DNA from: a virus
DNA length: 22,074 nt
Direction: 5' to 3' (one strand)
Virus record (IMG/VR): IMGVR_UViG_3300028837_001627
Span: 1 to 22,074 of that record
Made by a program: the position numbers and the translations under genes. Shown piece by piece: positions 5,289 through 13,274 of the stretch. The stretch's first letter is position 1. The number at the start of each line of letters is the position of its first letter. The notes beneath the pieces are model-generated. The model was not told the DNA's origin. It ran no database searches and worked only from the letters and a program-made list of their open reading frames with translations.

Positions 5289-7478
5289 ATGGATTTAAAA
5301 GATATATTTCAAAATACCAAAGACACCATAAAGAAATTAGTTAAACCGGAGATGGGCGAAATATCCCATTCTGGAACTGATATTTGGGGCATTGGTGATC
5401 TTCCTGTCTACAATCCTGATGACCTGGTAGAAAAAAAGGGCTTGGAAATATACAGAAAAATGCAAAGGCGGGATGGCCAGGTTAAAGCTGTTTTTATGTT
5501 GAAGAAGTTTGCCCGGTTGTCCACTCCCTGGGATATCAGGCCAGAAGATGAGGATGATCAGGAAGCGGTAAGACAAGCTGAATTTATAAAGCATTGTTTT
5601 TCAGATATGAAGGGGAACGTAAATAATACCCTGCTTAAAATTTGGAATGCCATGAGAGATGGTTATTCGGTGGCCGAGATTAATTATAAGGTCCTTTCTA
5701 CCGGAGAATTTAAGGGGATGATTGGGATCAATAATATCAAAGTCCGGAAAGCTGCAAATTATATGTTTAGATGTGATGAGCATGGCAATATTAAAGAAAA
5801 GGGCTTGATTGAAGGTCAAAATACTCAATTGCCTATTGATAAATTTATTCTTTTTACCTATAATCCCAATGATGACGATGCAAACAGCTTATATGGTGAA
5901 TCCGATTTTAGGGCTGCCTACCGGTATTATTTCTCTAATGATATCGTTCAGAGATTTTGGAATGTCTTTTTAGAGAAATTTGGCCAACCCACCGTAATAG
6001 GTCGTTATGAACCTAGCACTAATAAGGCGAAACAGGATGAATATTTAGATATATTAAAAAATATTCAGACTGATACCGCGATAGTTATGCCTAAAGGCTT
6101 AGAAGCTGAACTTTTAGAGGCTACCCGGAGAGGGGACGCAGGTTATAAATCGGCTTTTAATACTAATAATGCTATGATTGCCCGGGCTTTACTGGTGGGG
6201 ACTTTACTAATGGACACCGGGGAAAAGGGCTCCTGGGCTTTATCTAAGACCCATTTTGATATTTTTATCTATATTCTTGATTATTTAGGTACGGAAACCG
6301 AAGATACCATAATCCGGGAACAGATCATAAGGCGATTGATAGATTTTAATTTTGCACAACCGAAATATCCCTATTTTAAATTTAAATCATTGATTAAAGA
6401 GGACCAGGAAGCTAAAGCCAAGATCGCTAAAATGTTGGTCGATGCAGGGCTGATAAGTGCAGAGGAAGAGTGGGTCCGGGGATTCCTTAAAATCCCAGCC
6501 AAAGAAGAGGGGATAATTTTACCTGAACCCAAACCTAAACCCGGGGGCTTCGCAGAAGATTATCAGGCCAGGTTAAAAAGAAAACCCAACCAGTATGAAA
6601 AAAAATGTAACTTTACCAGGATAGTCAAAAACTTAGATGAATGGGAAACAAAAGCCAAAGAAGATCTTATAGAGATTATAACTAAACAGAAGGAAGCCCT
6701 TAAAAAAGATATCTTGAAAAGGAAGATCGTTGAAACTAATTCGGCTTCACAAATTGAAAAGATCCAATTGTCTTATGTGGGAGAATTAAAGAACAAAATA
6801 CAGGAATATTTAAGGGATTTATGGCAGTATGGCCGGGAAGAGGTAAAAAGTGAACTGGGTAAAATGAAATTTATCGATATAGTCCCTGGGTTGCCACCCA
6901 AAAAGGCCTTGCAATATTTAAACAATAAATCCTTCTGGATTGCTGGAGTGATAAGGGATAGCGTCTTAAAGGAAGCAAGGGCAATCTTATATAACGGTCT
7001 TAAAGGTGGGGCCACTACCCCGGAAATAATGTTTCAGTTAGATGGATTTTTTAAGGAATATATCGGGACTACCGCGATAGAGATAAAGACTGGGAGAGAA
7101 TTAACTCCCTGGCACCTTGAAAATGTAGTGAGAACCAATTTTAGTGATGCCTATAATGAGGGACGCTGGGCCATGATGAACGATCCGGATGTGGGGGATT
7201 TTGTACCGGCAGTTGCCTACTCTTCTGTTATGGATGAGGGGACTACCGAGATATGTGAACGGTTGGATGGCCAGGTATTTGAGAAGGGCGATCCTGATTT
7301 AGCCAGGGTGAAGCCACCCAATCATTATGAGTGCAGGGGAACTCTGGTCCCGGTTACTAAATATGAAAAATTTACCCCCATATCTAAAGAAAGGAAAGCG
7401 GGGATCATGGCTATAAAGCCTAAAAATTTTATAAATTTGGAAGGAGATGAGTTATATGCCTTACAAATATCCGGATAA
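5289..7478 (+). CDS. Portal protein (Mu gp29-like, DUF935) fused to a Mu F-like head morphogenesis domain
   Basis: The 729-residue protein forms the dodecameric ring at the packaging vertex, joined to a minor head protein. Residues about 40-420 match the DUF935 portal pattern, with VRKAANYMFRCDEHG and the LFTYNPNDDDANSLYGESDF stretch followed by a helical region. A Pro/Lys-rich linker (about 410-425) and a long charged helical segment follow. Residues about 605-705 resemble the Mu F/SPP1 gp7 domain: VVRTNFSDAYNEGRW, MDEGTTEICERLDGQVF, then PPNHYECRG with the expected His and Cys. In Mu these are separate proteins (gp29 and gp30). The ATG has only a distant AAGGA, about 15 bases away. The 3' end overlaps the protease gene by 23 bases. 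Confidence 0.9.
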   Translation: MDLKDIFQNTKDTIKKLVKPEMGEISHSGTDIWGIGDLPVYNPDDLVEKKGLEIYRKMQRRDGQVKAVFMLKKFARLSTPWDIRPEDEDDQEAVRQAEFIKHCFSDMKGNVNNTLLKIWNAMRDGYSVAEINYKVLSTGEFKGMIGINNIKVRKAANYMFRCDEHGNIKEKGLIEGQNTQLPIDKFILFTYNPNDDDANSLYGESDFRAAYRYYFSNDIVQRFWNVFLEKFGQPTVIGRYEPSTNKAKQDEYLDILKNIQTDTAIVMPKGLEAELLEATRRGDAGYKSAFNTNNAMIARALLVGTLLMDTGEKGSWALSKTHFDIFIYILDYLGTETEDTIIREQIIRRLIDFNFAQPKYPYFKFKSLIKEDQEAKAKIAKMLVDAGLISAEEEWVRGFLKIPAKEEGIILPEPKPKPGGFAEDYQARLKRKPNQYEKKCNFTRIVKNLDEWETKAKEDLIEIITKQKEALKKDILKRKIVETNSASQIEKIQLSYVGELKNKIQEYLRDLWQYGREEVKSELGKMKFIDIVPGLPPKKALQYLNNKSFWIAGVIRDSVLKEARAILYNGLKGGATTPEIMFQLDGFFKEYIGTTAIEIKTGRELTPWHLENVVRTNFSDAYNEGRWAMMNDPDVGDFVPAVAYSSVMDEGTTEICERLDGQVFEKGDPDLARVKPPNHYECRGTLVPVTKYEKFTPISKERKAGIMAIKPKNFINLEGDELYALQISG

Positions 7479-8808
7479 TATCCCGGAAGGGATAAAAGGT
7501 CTACCGGCAGAAGCCCAAAAAACCTGGATTGATATATATAATAATGCCTATGAGCAATACAAAGATCGGGCAGAAAGAGAAGGTTTGGCCAATGCCACAG
7601 CCTGGGCCGGTCTTAAAAAAGCAGGTTGGAAAAAAGATAAAGAAGGTAACTGGATTAAAACAGAACAGGGAAATTTAACCGCTATGGAATTAGCGATATG
7701 GGAGGCCTACTCTCAGACTTATGAGTTAACTGGTGTTGAGGTCTTTGGTATTGGAGTATGGAAGGGTAATAAAATAACTGATAAAGATCTTGATGATATT
7801 GTAAATAACACTAATGAAATAATCGATAAATTAAAACCGAGAGTAAAATTAGGACATGATGATAAGCAGGCGCTATTACAAAGAACGGGATTGCCCGCTG
7901 GTGGCTGGATCACCAAATTAAAGAGGGCAGGGGATAAAATTTTAGTGGACATAAAGGAAGTGCCTAAGGTCTTATATCAATTAATCAAAAATGGAGCATA
8001 TAAGAGGATATCAAGTGAGATTTTAGCCGGTTATACCGAGCCCAGCACCAAAAAGAAATATAATAAGGTCCTTTCAGCCATAGCTTTTTTAGGTGCTGAT
8101 CTACCAGCAGTAACCAATTTAAAGGACATTGCTGCCCTATATGATTCTGATGATAACGCTAAATTAATTATATATGAGAAAACGACTAAGAAGGTCGATA
8201 AAAAAAGAAAGGAGGTATATATTATGCCAGGTAAAGTAACAATAACTGAATTAGAAAATAAAAAATATGTAGCAGTGGAAGATTACGAGAAAATTGAAAA
8301 GGAGAAGGAAAAAATTGAAAAGGAGAAAGAGGAGGCCAAGGGATTCAAGGAAAAATTTGAAGCCGAAGAGAAAAAATCCAAAGAATCAGAAGAAAAACTA
8401 GGCAAAATCTCTAAGGAAAAAAGAGAAGCTGAAATTAAAACCTTTATCGATGATCACTGCTCCGATAAAGACATGCGTTTTCTACCTAAACAGAAAGAAG
8501 TTTTAATGGCTCTTGTAGAGTCCACTTCTGATGAGAAGAAGATTAAGTTTACAGTAGATGACAAAGAAACCGAACTTTCACAGCGAGAATTACTGGAGAA
8601 ATTTATCGAACTTCAACCCAATTTCTCTGATTCCATTTTTGCTGAATTAAGCAAGGGCGAAGAGGAAGGGGACGAGGATAAAGATAAAGATAAATTAACT
8701 CCGGAAGAAAAGAAGGTCCAGAAATACATGGCTGATCATGAAAAAGCTACTTATCGAGAAGCGGTCCTAGCCTGTCTGGATGCTACCGAAGAAAAAAAGA
8801 AAAAATAA
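7456..8808 (+). CDS. Head maturation protease with N-terminal ChaB-like domain and C-terminal scaffold (Mu gpI-like)
   Basis: The 450-residue protein processes and helps build the procapsid. Residues about 1-62 (YPDNIPEGIKGLPAEAQKTW to GWKKD) look like a ChaB-like domain, found near or fused to several phage proteases. Residues about 85-245 match the Mu I protease region, including VKLGHDDKQ and GAYKRISSEIL, with a likely catalytic His and Ser. Residues about 257-450 are highly charged and coiled-coil-like, rich in Glu and Lys, as in scaffold domains. ATG 7456 is chosen because AAGGAG sits nine bases before it; ATG 7447 abuts that site. A perfect ribosome binding site inside the gene precedes ATG 8224. 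Confidence 0.85.
   Translation: MPYKYPDNIPEGIKGLPAEAQKTWIDIYNNAYEQYKDRAEREGLANATAWAGLKKAGWKKDKEGNWIKTEQGNLTAMELAIWEAYSQTYELTGVEVFGIGVWKGNKITDKDLDDIVNNTNEIIDKLKPRVKLGHDDKQALLQRTGLPAGGWITKLKRAGDKILVDIKEVPKVLYQLIKNGAYKRISSEILAGYTEPSTKKKYNKVLSAIAFLGADLPAVTNLKDIAALYDSDDNAKLIIYEKTTKKVDKKRKEVYIMPGKVTITELENKKYVAVEDYEKIEKEKEKIEKEKEEAKGFKEKFEAEEKKSKESEEKLGKISKEKREAEIKTFIDDHCSDKDMRFLPKQKEVLMALVESTSDEKKIKFTVDDKETELSQRELLEKFIELQPNFSDSIFAELSKGEEEGDEDKDKDKLTPEEKKVQKYMADHEKATYREAVLACLDATEEKKKK
8208..8226 (+). promoter_or_regulatory. Internal ribosome binding site and start for a nested scaffold protein
   Basis: AAAGGAGGT at 8208-8216 lies eight bases before ATG 8224, in frame with the protease gene. Within the protease it is read as KKRKEVYIM. 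The match to the anti-Shine-Dalgarno sequence is better than that of most true starts in this window. Confidence 0.75.
8224..8808 (+). CDS. Nested scaffold protein (in-frame internal start within the protease gene)
   Basis: Translation from ATG 8224 gives 194 residues identical to the C-terminal part of the protease: MPGKVTITELENKKYVAVED, then an almost uninterrupted Lys/Glu-rich coiled coil (about 20-70), a mixed helical region, and an acidic/lysine tail. This copies the arrangement of Mu gpI/gpZ and lambda C/Nu3, where a protease and its free scaffold share one frame. The scaffold would be made in excess and cleaved by the protease during maturation. The strong internal ribosome binding site is direct evidence; the product itself is inferred. 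Confidence 0.7.
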   Translation: MPGKVTITELENKKYVAVEDYEKIEKEKEKIEKEKEEAKGFKEKFEAEEKKSKESEEKLGKISKEKREAEIKTFIDDHCSDKDMRFLPKQKEVLMALVESTSDEKKIKFTVDDKETELSQRELLEKFIELQPNFSDSIFAELSKGEEEGDEDKDKDKLTPEEKKVQKYMADHEKATYREAVLACLDATEEKKKK

Positions 8809-8843
8809 TTAAATTAAAAACTAAAGAAGAGAGGTATTAAATA

Positions 8844-9239
8844 ATGTCTCAAGCTACCGCTGGAACTTTAGATATAACTTTTAAAGCTGGTGAGGCCTTA
8901 ACTAATTATCAATATCATTTTGTAAAACTCGATGGGTCTGGTGGTATTGTCCATTGTGGTACTGCCAAAGAACTTTCTATCGGGATTTTACAAAATTATC
9001 CTGCTATTAATAGGGCTGCCAGGGTAAGATTATTAGGTACGAGTAAATTGGTTATGGGTGCATCATGCAGTGAAAATGCACTCTTAACTCCTACCACTGA
9101 CGGACACGGAGCCGTAGCGGTTACAGATAAAGATTATGTCGGAGCAATAGCTCTGGAAGCTGGCACTGCTGCAGTAGGTGGACTATATGATGTGATAGAA
9201 GTTTTAATTACTAAGTTAATGCTTAAAGTTAATGGATAA
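8844..9239 (+). CDS. Capsid decoration protein (DUF2190-like)
   Basis: This 131-residue protein is rich in Gly, Ala and Thr with predicted beta strands (GTLDITFKAGEALTNYQYHF, KLDGSGGIVHCG, SIGILQNYPA). Its position between protease/scaffold and major capsid protein is that of head decoration proteins such as lambda gpD and DUF2190-family cement proteins. These bind outside the expanded capsid and stabilise it. The start follows GAGAGGT. Assignment rests on size, composition and place more than on a signature motif. Confidence 0.7.
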   Translation: MSQATAGTLDITFKAGEALTNYQYHFVKLDGSGGIVHCGTAKELSIGILQNYPAINRAARVRLLGTSKLVMGASCSENALLTPTTDGHGAVAVTDKDYVGAIALEAGTAAVGGLYDVIEVLITKLMLKVNG

Positions 9240-9272
9240 ATAATTTATAAAAAAGAATCGAGGTGAAATTAA

Positions 9273-10181
9273 ATGCCAGAACTGGAAAATGTTCACACTG
9301 ACGCAATCTTAACTAATATTTCGATACAATATCGTAATGCTGCTTATGTCGGAACTCAATTAATGCCGATTGTACCGGTAAAAAAGAGATCTGATTTATA
9401 TTATATATATGATTCTAAGGCTGATAGGTTTAGGATTCCCAAAACTTTGAGAGCCCCCAAATCTGAATCGAGGACAGTGGATTGGAAAGTAACGGAAGGG
9501 CAATATAGCTGTGATGAGCATGCCTTAAATGATTTAATTGATGATATAGAAAGAGATAATGCGGATAAACCTCTAAATCTTGAAGTAGATACCGTAGAAT
9601 TTTTGACTGATATCATTCAATTGAGCCTAGAGATGAGGATTAAAACTGTAGTAACAGCAGCCTTAACCGGCAATACTCCGACTACTAAATGGTCCACCCC
9701 TGCTACTTCTGACCCCATAGGGGACATTGAAACCGGGAAAGCTGCCATACATGCAGTAATTTTTAAACATCCCAACGTGTTACTCTTAGGCCAGCAGGTC
9801 TATGATGTATTAAAACATCATCCCGATATTCTGGATCGAATTAAATATGTCCAGAAGGGGACAGTTACCGCTGAACTTTTAGCCTCTATATTTGAGGTTG
9901 ACAAAGTAATAATCGGTGCTGCTGGTTATAATACAGCCAAAGAAGGTAAGGCTGCGGTTTATAATTACCTATGGGGAAAGAATGCCATTTTGGCCTATGT
10001 AGAACCCAGGCCCGGAATAAAGAAATTTTCTTTGGGCTATACATTCCAATCTAAGAAATTTCAAACCAGAAGGGCAAGAATAGAAGTAAAACATAGTGAC
10101 TGGTTTGAAGTGGGTCAAATAGAAATCGAGAAAATAGTCGCTGCAGCTTGCGGATATAGGATATCTGATGCAGTGGCTTAA
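9273..10181 (+). CDS. Major capsid protein
   Basis: The 302-residue protein lies directly after the decoration gene, behind a GAGGTG ribosome binding site. It begins with an arm (ENVHTDAILTNISIQYRNAA), continues with YVGTQLMPIVPV and a strand-rich region containing KADRFRIPKTLRAP, and has a spine-helix-like segment (VDTVEFLTDIIQLSLEMRIK) followed by HPNVLLLGQQVYDVLKHHPD. This order is that of HK97-fold coat proteins of the kind found in Mu-headed phages. It forms the icosahedral shell. A hairpin follows its stop codon, which may limit read-through into the next gene. Confidence 0.85.
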   Translation: MPELENVHTDAILTNISIQYRNAAYVGTQLMPIVPVKKRSDLYYIYDSKADRFRIPKTLRAPKSESRTVDWKVTEGQYSCDEHALNDLIDDIERDNADKPLNLEVDTVEFLTDIIQLSLEMRIKTVVTAALTGNTPTTKWSTPATSDPIGDIETGKAAIHAVIFKHPNVLLLGQQVYDVLKHHPDILDRIKYVQKGTVTAELLASIFEVDKVIIGAAGYNTAKEGKAAVYNYLWGKNAILAYVEPRPGIKKFSLGYTFQSKKFQTRRARIEVKHSDWFEVGQIEIEKIVAAACGYRISDAVA

Positions 10182-10192
10182 TCATAAAAATT

Positions 10193-10224
10193 AGAGGGGA
10201 AGTTGGTCTATGATCTTCCCCTCT
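10193..10224 (+). terminator. Hairpin after the capsid gene (attenuator-like)
   Basis: AGAGGGGAAG (10193-10202) and CTTCCCCTCT (10215-10224) form a perfect 10-base stem with a 12-base loop, followed by TAATGAAAGG without a full T-run. It is probably a partial terminator or a 3' mRNA stabiliser. The upstream and stem sequence is nearly the same as that of the hairpin at 11191-11220. Confidence 0.6.
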
Positions 10225-10246
10225 TAATGAAAGGAGAATAAAGAAA

Positions 10247-11182
10247 TTGGATAAATTTTATAGAAAAGGAGTGTTTCTTGGAGATGCTCATTTTTACGAA
10301 AATATGTTTTTTAGAGGAAGCCAGGTATTCGGAGCATACGGAAAGATATATTTTGTAGACAAGAAGAATGGGGTAGACACCAATAGCGGTTTATCTTGGG
10401 CCCAGGCGGTTAAGACCATTGCCAAAGCTATTGCATTATCCAATGCAACCATCGATTGGGCTGGCGATCCCTGGTTAGTTGATAATTATATTATCATTGC
10501 TCCGGGATTATATAAGGAAAATTTAGAATCAGTCCCTCATTCCTGTCATATGATCGGATTGGGTGTGCATGGGACTGATACCCCGGTTGAAATACATCCT
10601 GATACCGGAAAGGCAATTGCTGTCGCTACTGCGGTAGGAGTTCATTTTTACAATATTCGATTTGAGGCTACTGGTGCAGTACCGATAATCGATTTTGGTA
10701 TTTGCAATAATGTGATCTTCCAAAATTGCCAATTTGCTCCTACTGGCGCGGGGGTGACCTGTTATATAGAAACCGACAATTGTTCACATTTGCAGATTAT
10801 AAATTGTCAATTTATGTCAGGGCTTGGTACTCCGGTTATAACCAACGGATTACATTTCAAGGGTGGCGCGGATAAATTCCTGTTTGCTTCATTGATCAAA
10901 GGCAATATAATTTCAGGGATTAAATCCGGTGGAACAGGTATAAGAATCGTTGCCGGTTGCACCGCTTCTGAAACGGTGATCCAGGATAACGTAATTATTG
11001 TACCGGGAGCAGGCAAGGGCATTTTGGATGGAAACGGCAATACCTATTGCATTAGAAATAAAATATTTGTAGGTTCAGGCGGAGATTGTATTGATCATGC
11101 CGGCGGAGATTCCCATTTATTAGGGAATTTAGTTAATGTAAATGGTACAGTCAAGGATGAGCCTAAAATAGACTTAACCTAA
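10247..11182 (+). CDS. Right-handed parallel beta-helix protein (pectate-lyase-fold), inserted in the head module
   Basis: The 311-residue protein starts at TTG 10247 after AAAGGAG. Residues about 36-60 (YFVDKKNGVDTNSGLSWAQA then VKTIAKAI) are the classic entry to a DUF1565/pectate-lyase-like beta helix. The rest is a ladder of short repeats ending in asparagine turns: VHFYNIRFEA, NVIFQNCQFAP, LQIINCQFMSG, LIKGNIISG, TVIQDNVIIV, YCIRNKIFVG. Such folds occur in phage tailspikes, depolymerases and surface lectins. No clear catalytic residues can be assigned, so it may bind glycans without cleaving them. Its place between capsid and connector genes is unusual. A capsid-surface fibre or decoration is a reasonable inference. 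Confidence 0.8.
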   Translation: MDKFYRKGVFLGDAHFYENMFFRGSQVFGAYGKIYFVDKKNGVDTNSGLSWAQAVKTIAKAIALSNATIDWAGDPWLVDNYIIIAPGLYKENLESVPHSCHMIGLGVHGTDTPVEIHPDTGKAIAVATAVGVHFYNIRFEATGAVPIIDFGICNNVIFQNCQFAPTGAGVTCYIETDNCSHLQIINCQFMSGLGTPVITNGLHFKGGADKFLFASLIKGNIISGIKSGGTGIRIVAGCTASETVIQDNVIIVPGAGKGILDGNGNTYCIRNKIFVGSGGDCIDHAGGDSHLLGNLVNVNGTVKDEPKIDLT

Positions 11183-11190
11183 TAAATAAA

Positions 11191-11220
11191 ATTAGAGGGG
11201 AATATACGTTCCCCTCTAAT
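11191..11220 (+). terminator. Hairpin after the beta-helix gene (attenuator-like)
   Basis: Perfect 12-base arms, ATTAGAGGGGAA (11191-11202) and TTCCCCTCTAAT (11209-11220), enclose a six-base loop. The following bases are TAATAGGAG, leading into the next ribosome binding site, so termination is probably partial. The same core is found in the hairpin just upstream of the beta-helix gene. Confidence 0.6.
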
Positions 11221-11237
11221 TAATAGGAGAAATATAA

Positions 11238-11684
11238 ATGGCTTTTTGTGAAACTACTGACGTTTTAACTAATTTGAATATGTCGGCAACCGATGTTCCC
11301 GAAGAATTGTTGGCCAAGGCTATTATTAAAGCTGACGCAGAAGTAAGGGCAGCTTTTTCATCCGACCTATTGGCTGCCCTTGACGCTTTAGGGACTACCC
11401 CGGCCATTATAAAATCTTTGGCTGAAGATATTGCTTCATATTATGTAATGAGGGGATTGTATTCGGGGAAAATGCCGAGCACCAACGAATGGATTGACCG
11501 GTACAAAGAGGCTAAAGATACCCTTAAAAAAATTGCCGAAGGTACTTTACAGATCGAAGGTATTACCGTAGACGTGGGGGCAATTCAATCTACTACAAAA
11601 GATTATAAAAGGACGTTTAATGAAAGTGATGAGACAAATTGGGAAATAGATTCTGGTAAATTGGAGGATCTGGCTGATGACTAA
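11238..11684 (+). CDS. Head-tail connector, Mu gp36-like (DUF1320)
   Basis: The 148-residue protein has the pattern of DUF1320: an N-terminal CETTDVLTNL, helices with AKAIIKADAEVRAAF, then IIKSLAEDIASYYVMRGLYS and RYKEAKDTLKKIAEGTLQI. In Mu, gp36 lies after the capsid gene and is thought to act at the head-tail joint. The start follows AATAGGAG, and the 3' end overlaps the Mu G-like gene by eight bases, showing translational coupling. Confidence 0.85.
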   Translation: MAFCETTDVLTNLNMSATDVPEELLAKAIIKADAEVRAAFSSDLLAALDALGTTPAIIKSLAEDIASYYVMRGLYSGKMPSTNEWIDRYKEAKDTLKKIAEGTLQIEGITVDVGAIQSTTKDYKRTFNESDETNWEIDSGKLEDLADD

Positions 11685-12240
11685 CGGAGCATTAATCAGT
11701 TACGAAATTAAGAATGATGAGAAGGTAAAGGCTCTATTAAAAAAGGCCGGGAATAAAGCTAAGGATCTTAGAATCCCTTTGAAGCGATCCGGTATTTTAA
11801 TGTTAAGATCTATCGATAAAAATTTTAGGGCAGAAGGTAGGCCCAAAAGGTGGGCCCCACTTTCCCCAATGACTATTGCTATGCGGAGAAAGAAAGGAAA
11901 GGGGGCTAAAATCCTTCAAGATACCGGAATGGGGAAGGGATCTATTACTTATGAAGTCGTATCTAATCAAAAAGTACAGATAGGAACTCGGCGCGATTAT
12001 ATGAGGATACACCAAACAGGCGGTTCTATCAAAATACCGGCCAGGGATATCTACCCGATAAAAGCAAAGGCTCTGCACTGGGTTGATCCGGGCACCGGGG
12101 AAGATGTTTTTGCTATGCACGTTCACCAAAAGGAAAGGACGGCCAAGATACCCCAGCGTAAATTTTTACTTTTTCAGGAAGATGATAAGAAGAATATAGT
12201 TAATATTTTTACTGAATATTTAGAGGAGATAACCAGGTGA
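11677..12240 (+). CDS. Virion morphogenesis protein, Mu gpG-like (Phage_tail_S family)
   Basis: The 187-residue protein contains the family signature RSIDKNFRAEGRPKRWAPLS, then MTIAMRRKKGKG, ILQDTGMGKGSITYEV and IGTRRDYMRIHQTGG. The C-terminus has PQRKFLLFQEDD. Mu gpG and its relatives are needed late in assembly, for head-tail joining or tail completion. GGAGG lies upstream of ATG 11677 inside the previous gene. The reading frame ends in an overlapping GTGA with the next gene. The protein carries about 20 extra residues (IPARDIYPIKAKALHWVDPG) in the region following HQTGG, common in versions from Gram-positive-type phages. Confidence 0.85.
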   Translation: MTNGALISYEIKNDEKVKALLKKAGNKAKDLRIPLKRSGILMLRSIDKNFRAEGRPKRWAPLSPMTIAMRRKKGKGAKILQDTGMGKGSITYEVVSNQKVQIGTRRDYMRIHQTGGSIKIPARDIYPIKAKALHWVDPGTGEDVFAMHVHQKERTAKIPQRKFLLFQEDDKKNIVNIFTEYLEEITR

Positions 12241-12683
12241 AATTAGAAAAAATCTGGGATAAGATCAAAACTATTTTGACAGAGGATCCTGTTTTAAGCC
12301 CTTATATCAAAGTGGTATATTCGGGGACTAGGGATAATATCCCGGTTAATATGTTCCCCTGTATTATTATGGAGCCTACCAATGCACCGGAAGAGGCAGT
12401 AACTATGCCCCACAATACGGAGATAAATTTCACCGTCACTATCTGGGCTTATGTGAAGATCTTTGATGTGGATAAGCAGATAGTCGGGGATACTGCCACC
12501 AAAGGGGTGCTCGATATTAATTTCGATATTAAAAAAGCCCTGGGGGCCCACCTCGATCTGGATGGGGAATGTCTATATTTCAGCTTCCCGAATACCAGGT
12601 TTGATTTTGATTCTTTTCCGTTCAGGGGAGTAGGGATTGATATGCAGATAGTTTTAAGGCAGGGTTTTGTAACTAGGGAATAA
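12237..12683 (+). CDS. Probable tail terminator or tail completion protein
   Basis: The 148-residue protein starts at GTG 12237, overlapping the previous TGA by three bases, with GAGGAG upstream. It begins with a helix (LEKIWDKIKTILTED) followed by alternating strands: YIKVVYSGTRDNIPVNMFP, EINFTVTIWAYVKIF, GVGIDMQIVLRQGF. A first helix plus a mixed beta sheet is the layout of lambda gpU/Mu gp37-type tail terminator proteins, which cap the tail tube and bind the connector. The assignment is from position and predicted fold; sequence identity to a named family is not evident to me. Confidence 0.55.
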   Translation: MKLEKIWDKIKTILTEDPVLSPYIKVVYSGTRDNIPVNMFPCIIMEPTNAPEEAVTMPHNTEINFTVTIWAYVKIFDVDKQIVGDTATKGVLDINFDIKKALGAHLDLDGECLYFSFPNTRFDFDSFPFRGVGIDMQIVLRQGFVTRE

Positions 12684-12707
12684 AAAAAAGGAAGGTGATT
12701 ATAAATA

Positions 12708-13073
12708 ATGGTTAAAAAGAGGATAGCTCTTACAGAGAATATATTTACCGTAACTATGGCGACTAACTTATCTACGGTCATAGACAAATCGCATTATAAA
12801 AATATGTTGATTATCATGCCCGCTGAATGGGATTCTGCCGATATTACCTTTGCGGTATTGGGGACTAAGACCGGGACTTTCAAAAAATTAACATACGCGG
12901 TTAGTGGAAATGAAGTAACTGCAAAGGCGGTCGCAGGTGTAGTTATCGCTTTAGACGGTATAGCAAAAGATGCTTTAGAGGCGTGTCCATTTGTAAAAAT
13001 ACGTTCTGGGACTGCTGCTTCACCGGTTACCCAGAGTCCAGCCAGGACATTCACTATAGTTTTATCGGGGTGA
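12708..13073 (+). CDS. Hypothetical beta-rich structural protein
   Basis: The 121-residue protein follows a GGAAGGTGAT ribosome binding site. It is made of short strands (NIFTVTMATNL, NMLIIMPAEWDSADITFAVL, GTFKKLTYAVSGNEVTAKAV) and ends with PVTQSPARTFTIVLSG. It has no catalytic motif or membrane segment. The position between tail terminator and tube suggests a virion component such as a decoration or tail protein with an Ig-like or jelly-roll fold. I do not recognise a family. Confidence 0.55.
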   Translation: MVKKRIALTENIFTVTMATNLSTVIDKSHYKNMLIIMPAEWDSADITFAVLGTKTGTFKKLTYAVSGNEVTAKAVAGVVIALDGIAKDALEACPFVKIRSGTAASPVTQSPARTFTIVLSG

Positions 13074-13079
13074 TGATTT

Positions 13080-13274
13080 ATGTTATTAAAATATAATAGG
13101 AAAAGGGAATTAGAAGTAGTCGGATTAGGCACTTTTCAATCTGATCAATTTGTAGTTGTCGGAGATGGAGAGAAGGCCAAAAAATATTTGGACTCCGGCT
13201 ATTTTGATTTAGTCAAAGAAAAAAAGAAAAAAATAAGAGTTAAAAAATCCAAAAGGAAAGGAGTTGATAAATAA
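13080..13274 (+). CDS. Small basic hypothetical protein, 64 residues
   Basis: The ATG follows GGGGTGAT overlapping the previous stop. The N-terminal part reads LLKYNRKRELEVVGLGTFQS and VVVGDGEKAKKYLDSGYFDL, resembling small head-tail proteins that sit before the tail sheath or tube in Mu-like phages. The C-terminus is a lysine/arginine tract (KEKKKKIRVKKSKRKG). The stop TAA 13272-13274 overlaps the tube gene ATG by one base, so the two are coupled. The function is not established. Confidence 0.55.
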   Translation: MLLKYNRKRELEVVGLGTFQSDQFVVVGDGEKAKKYLDSGYFDLVKEKKKKIRVKKSKRKGVDK

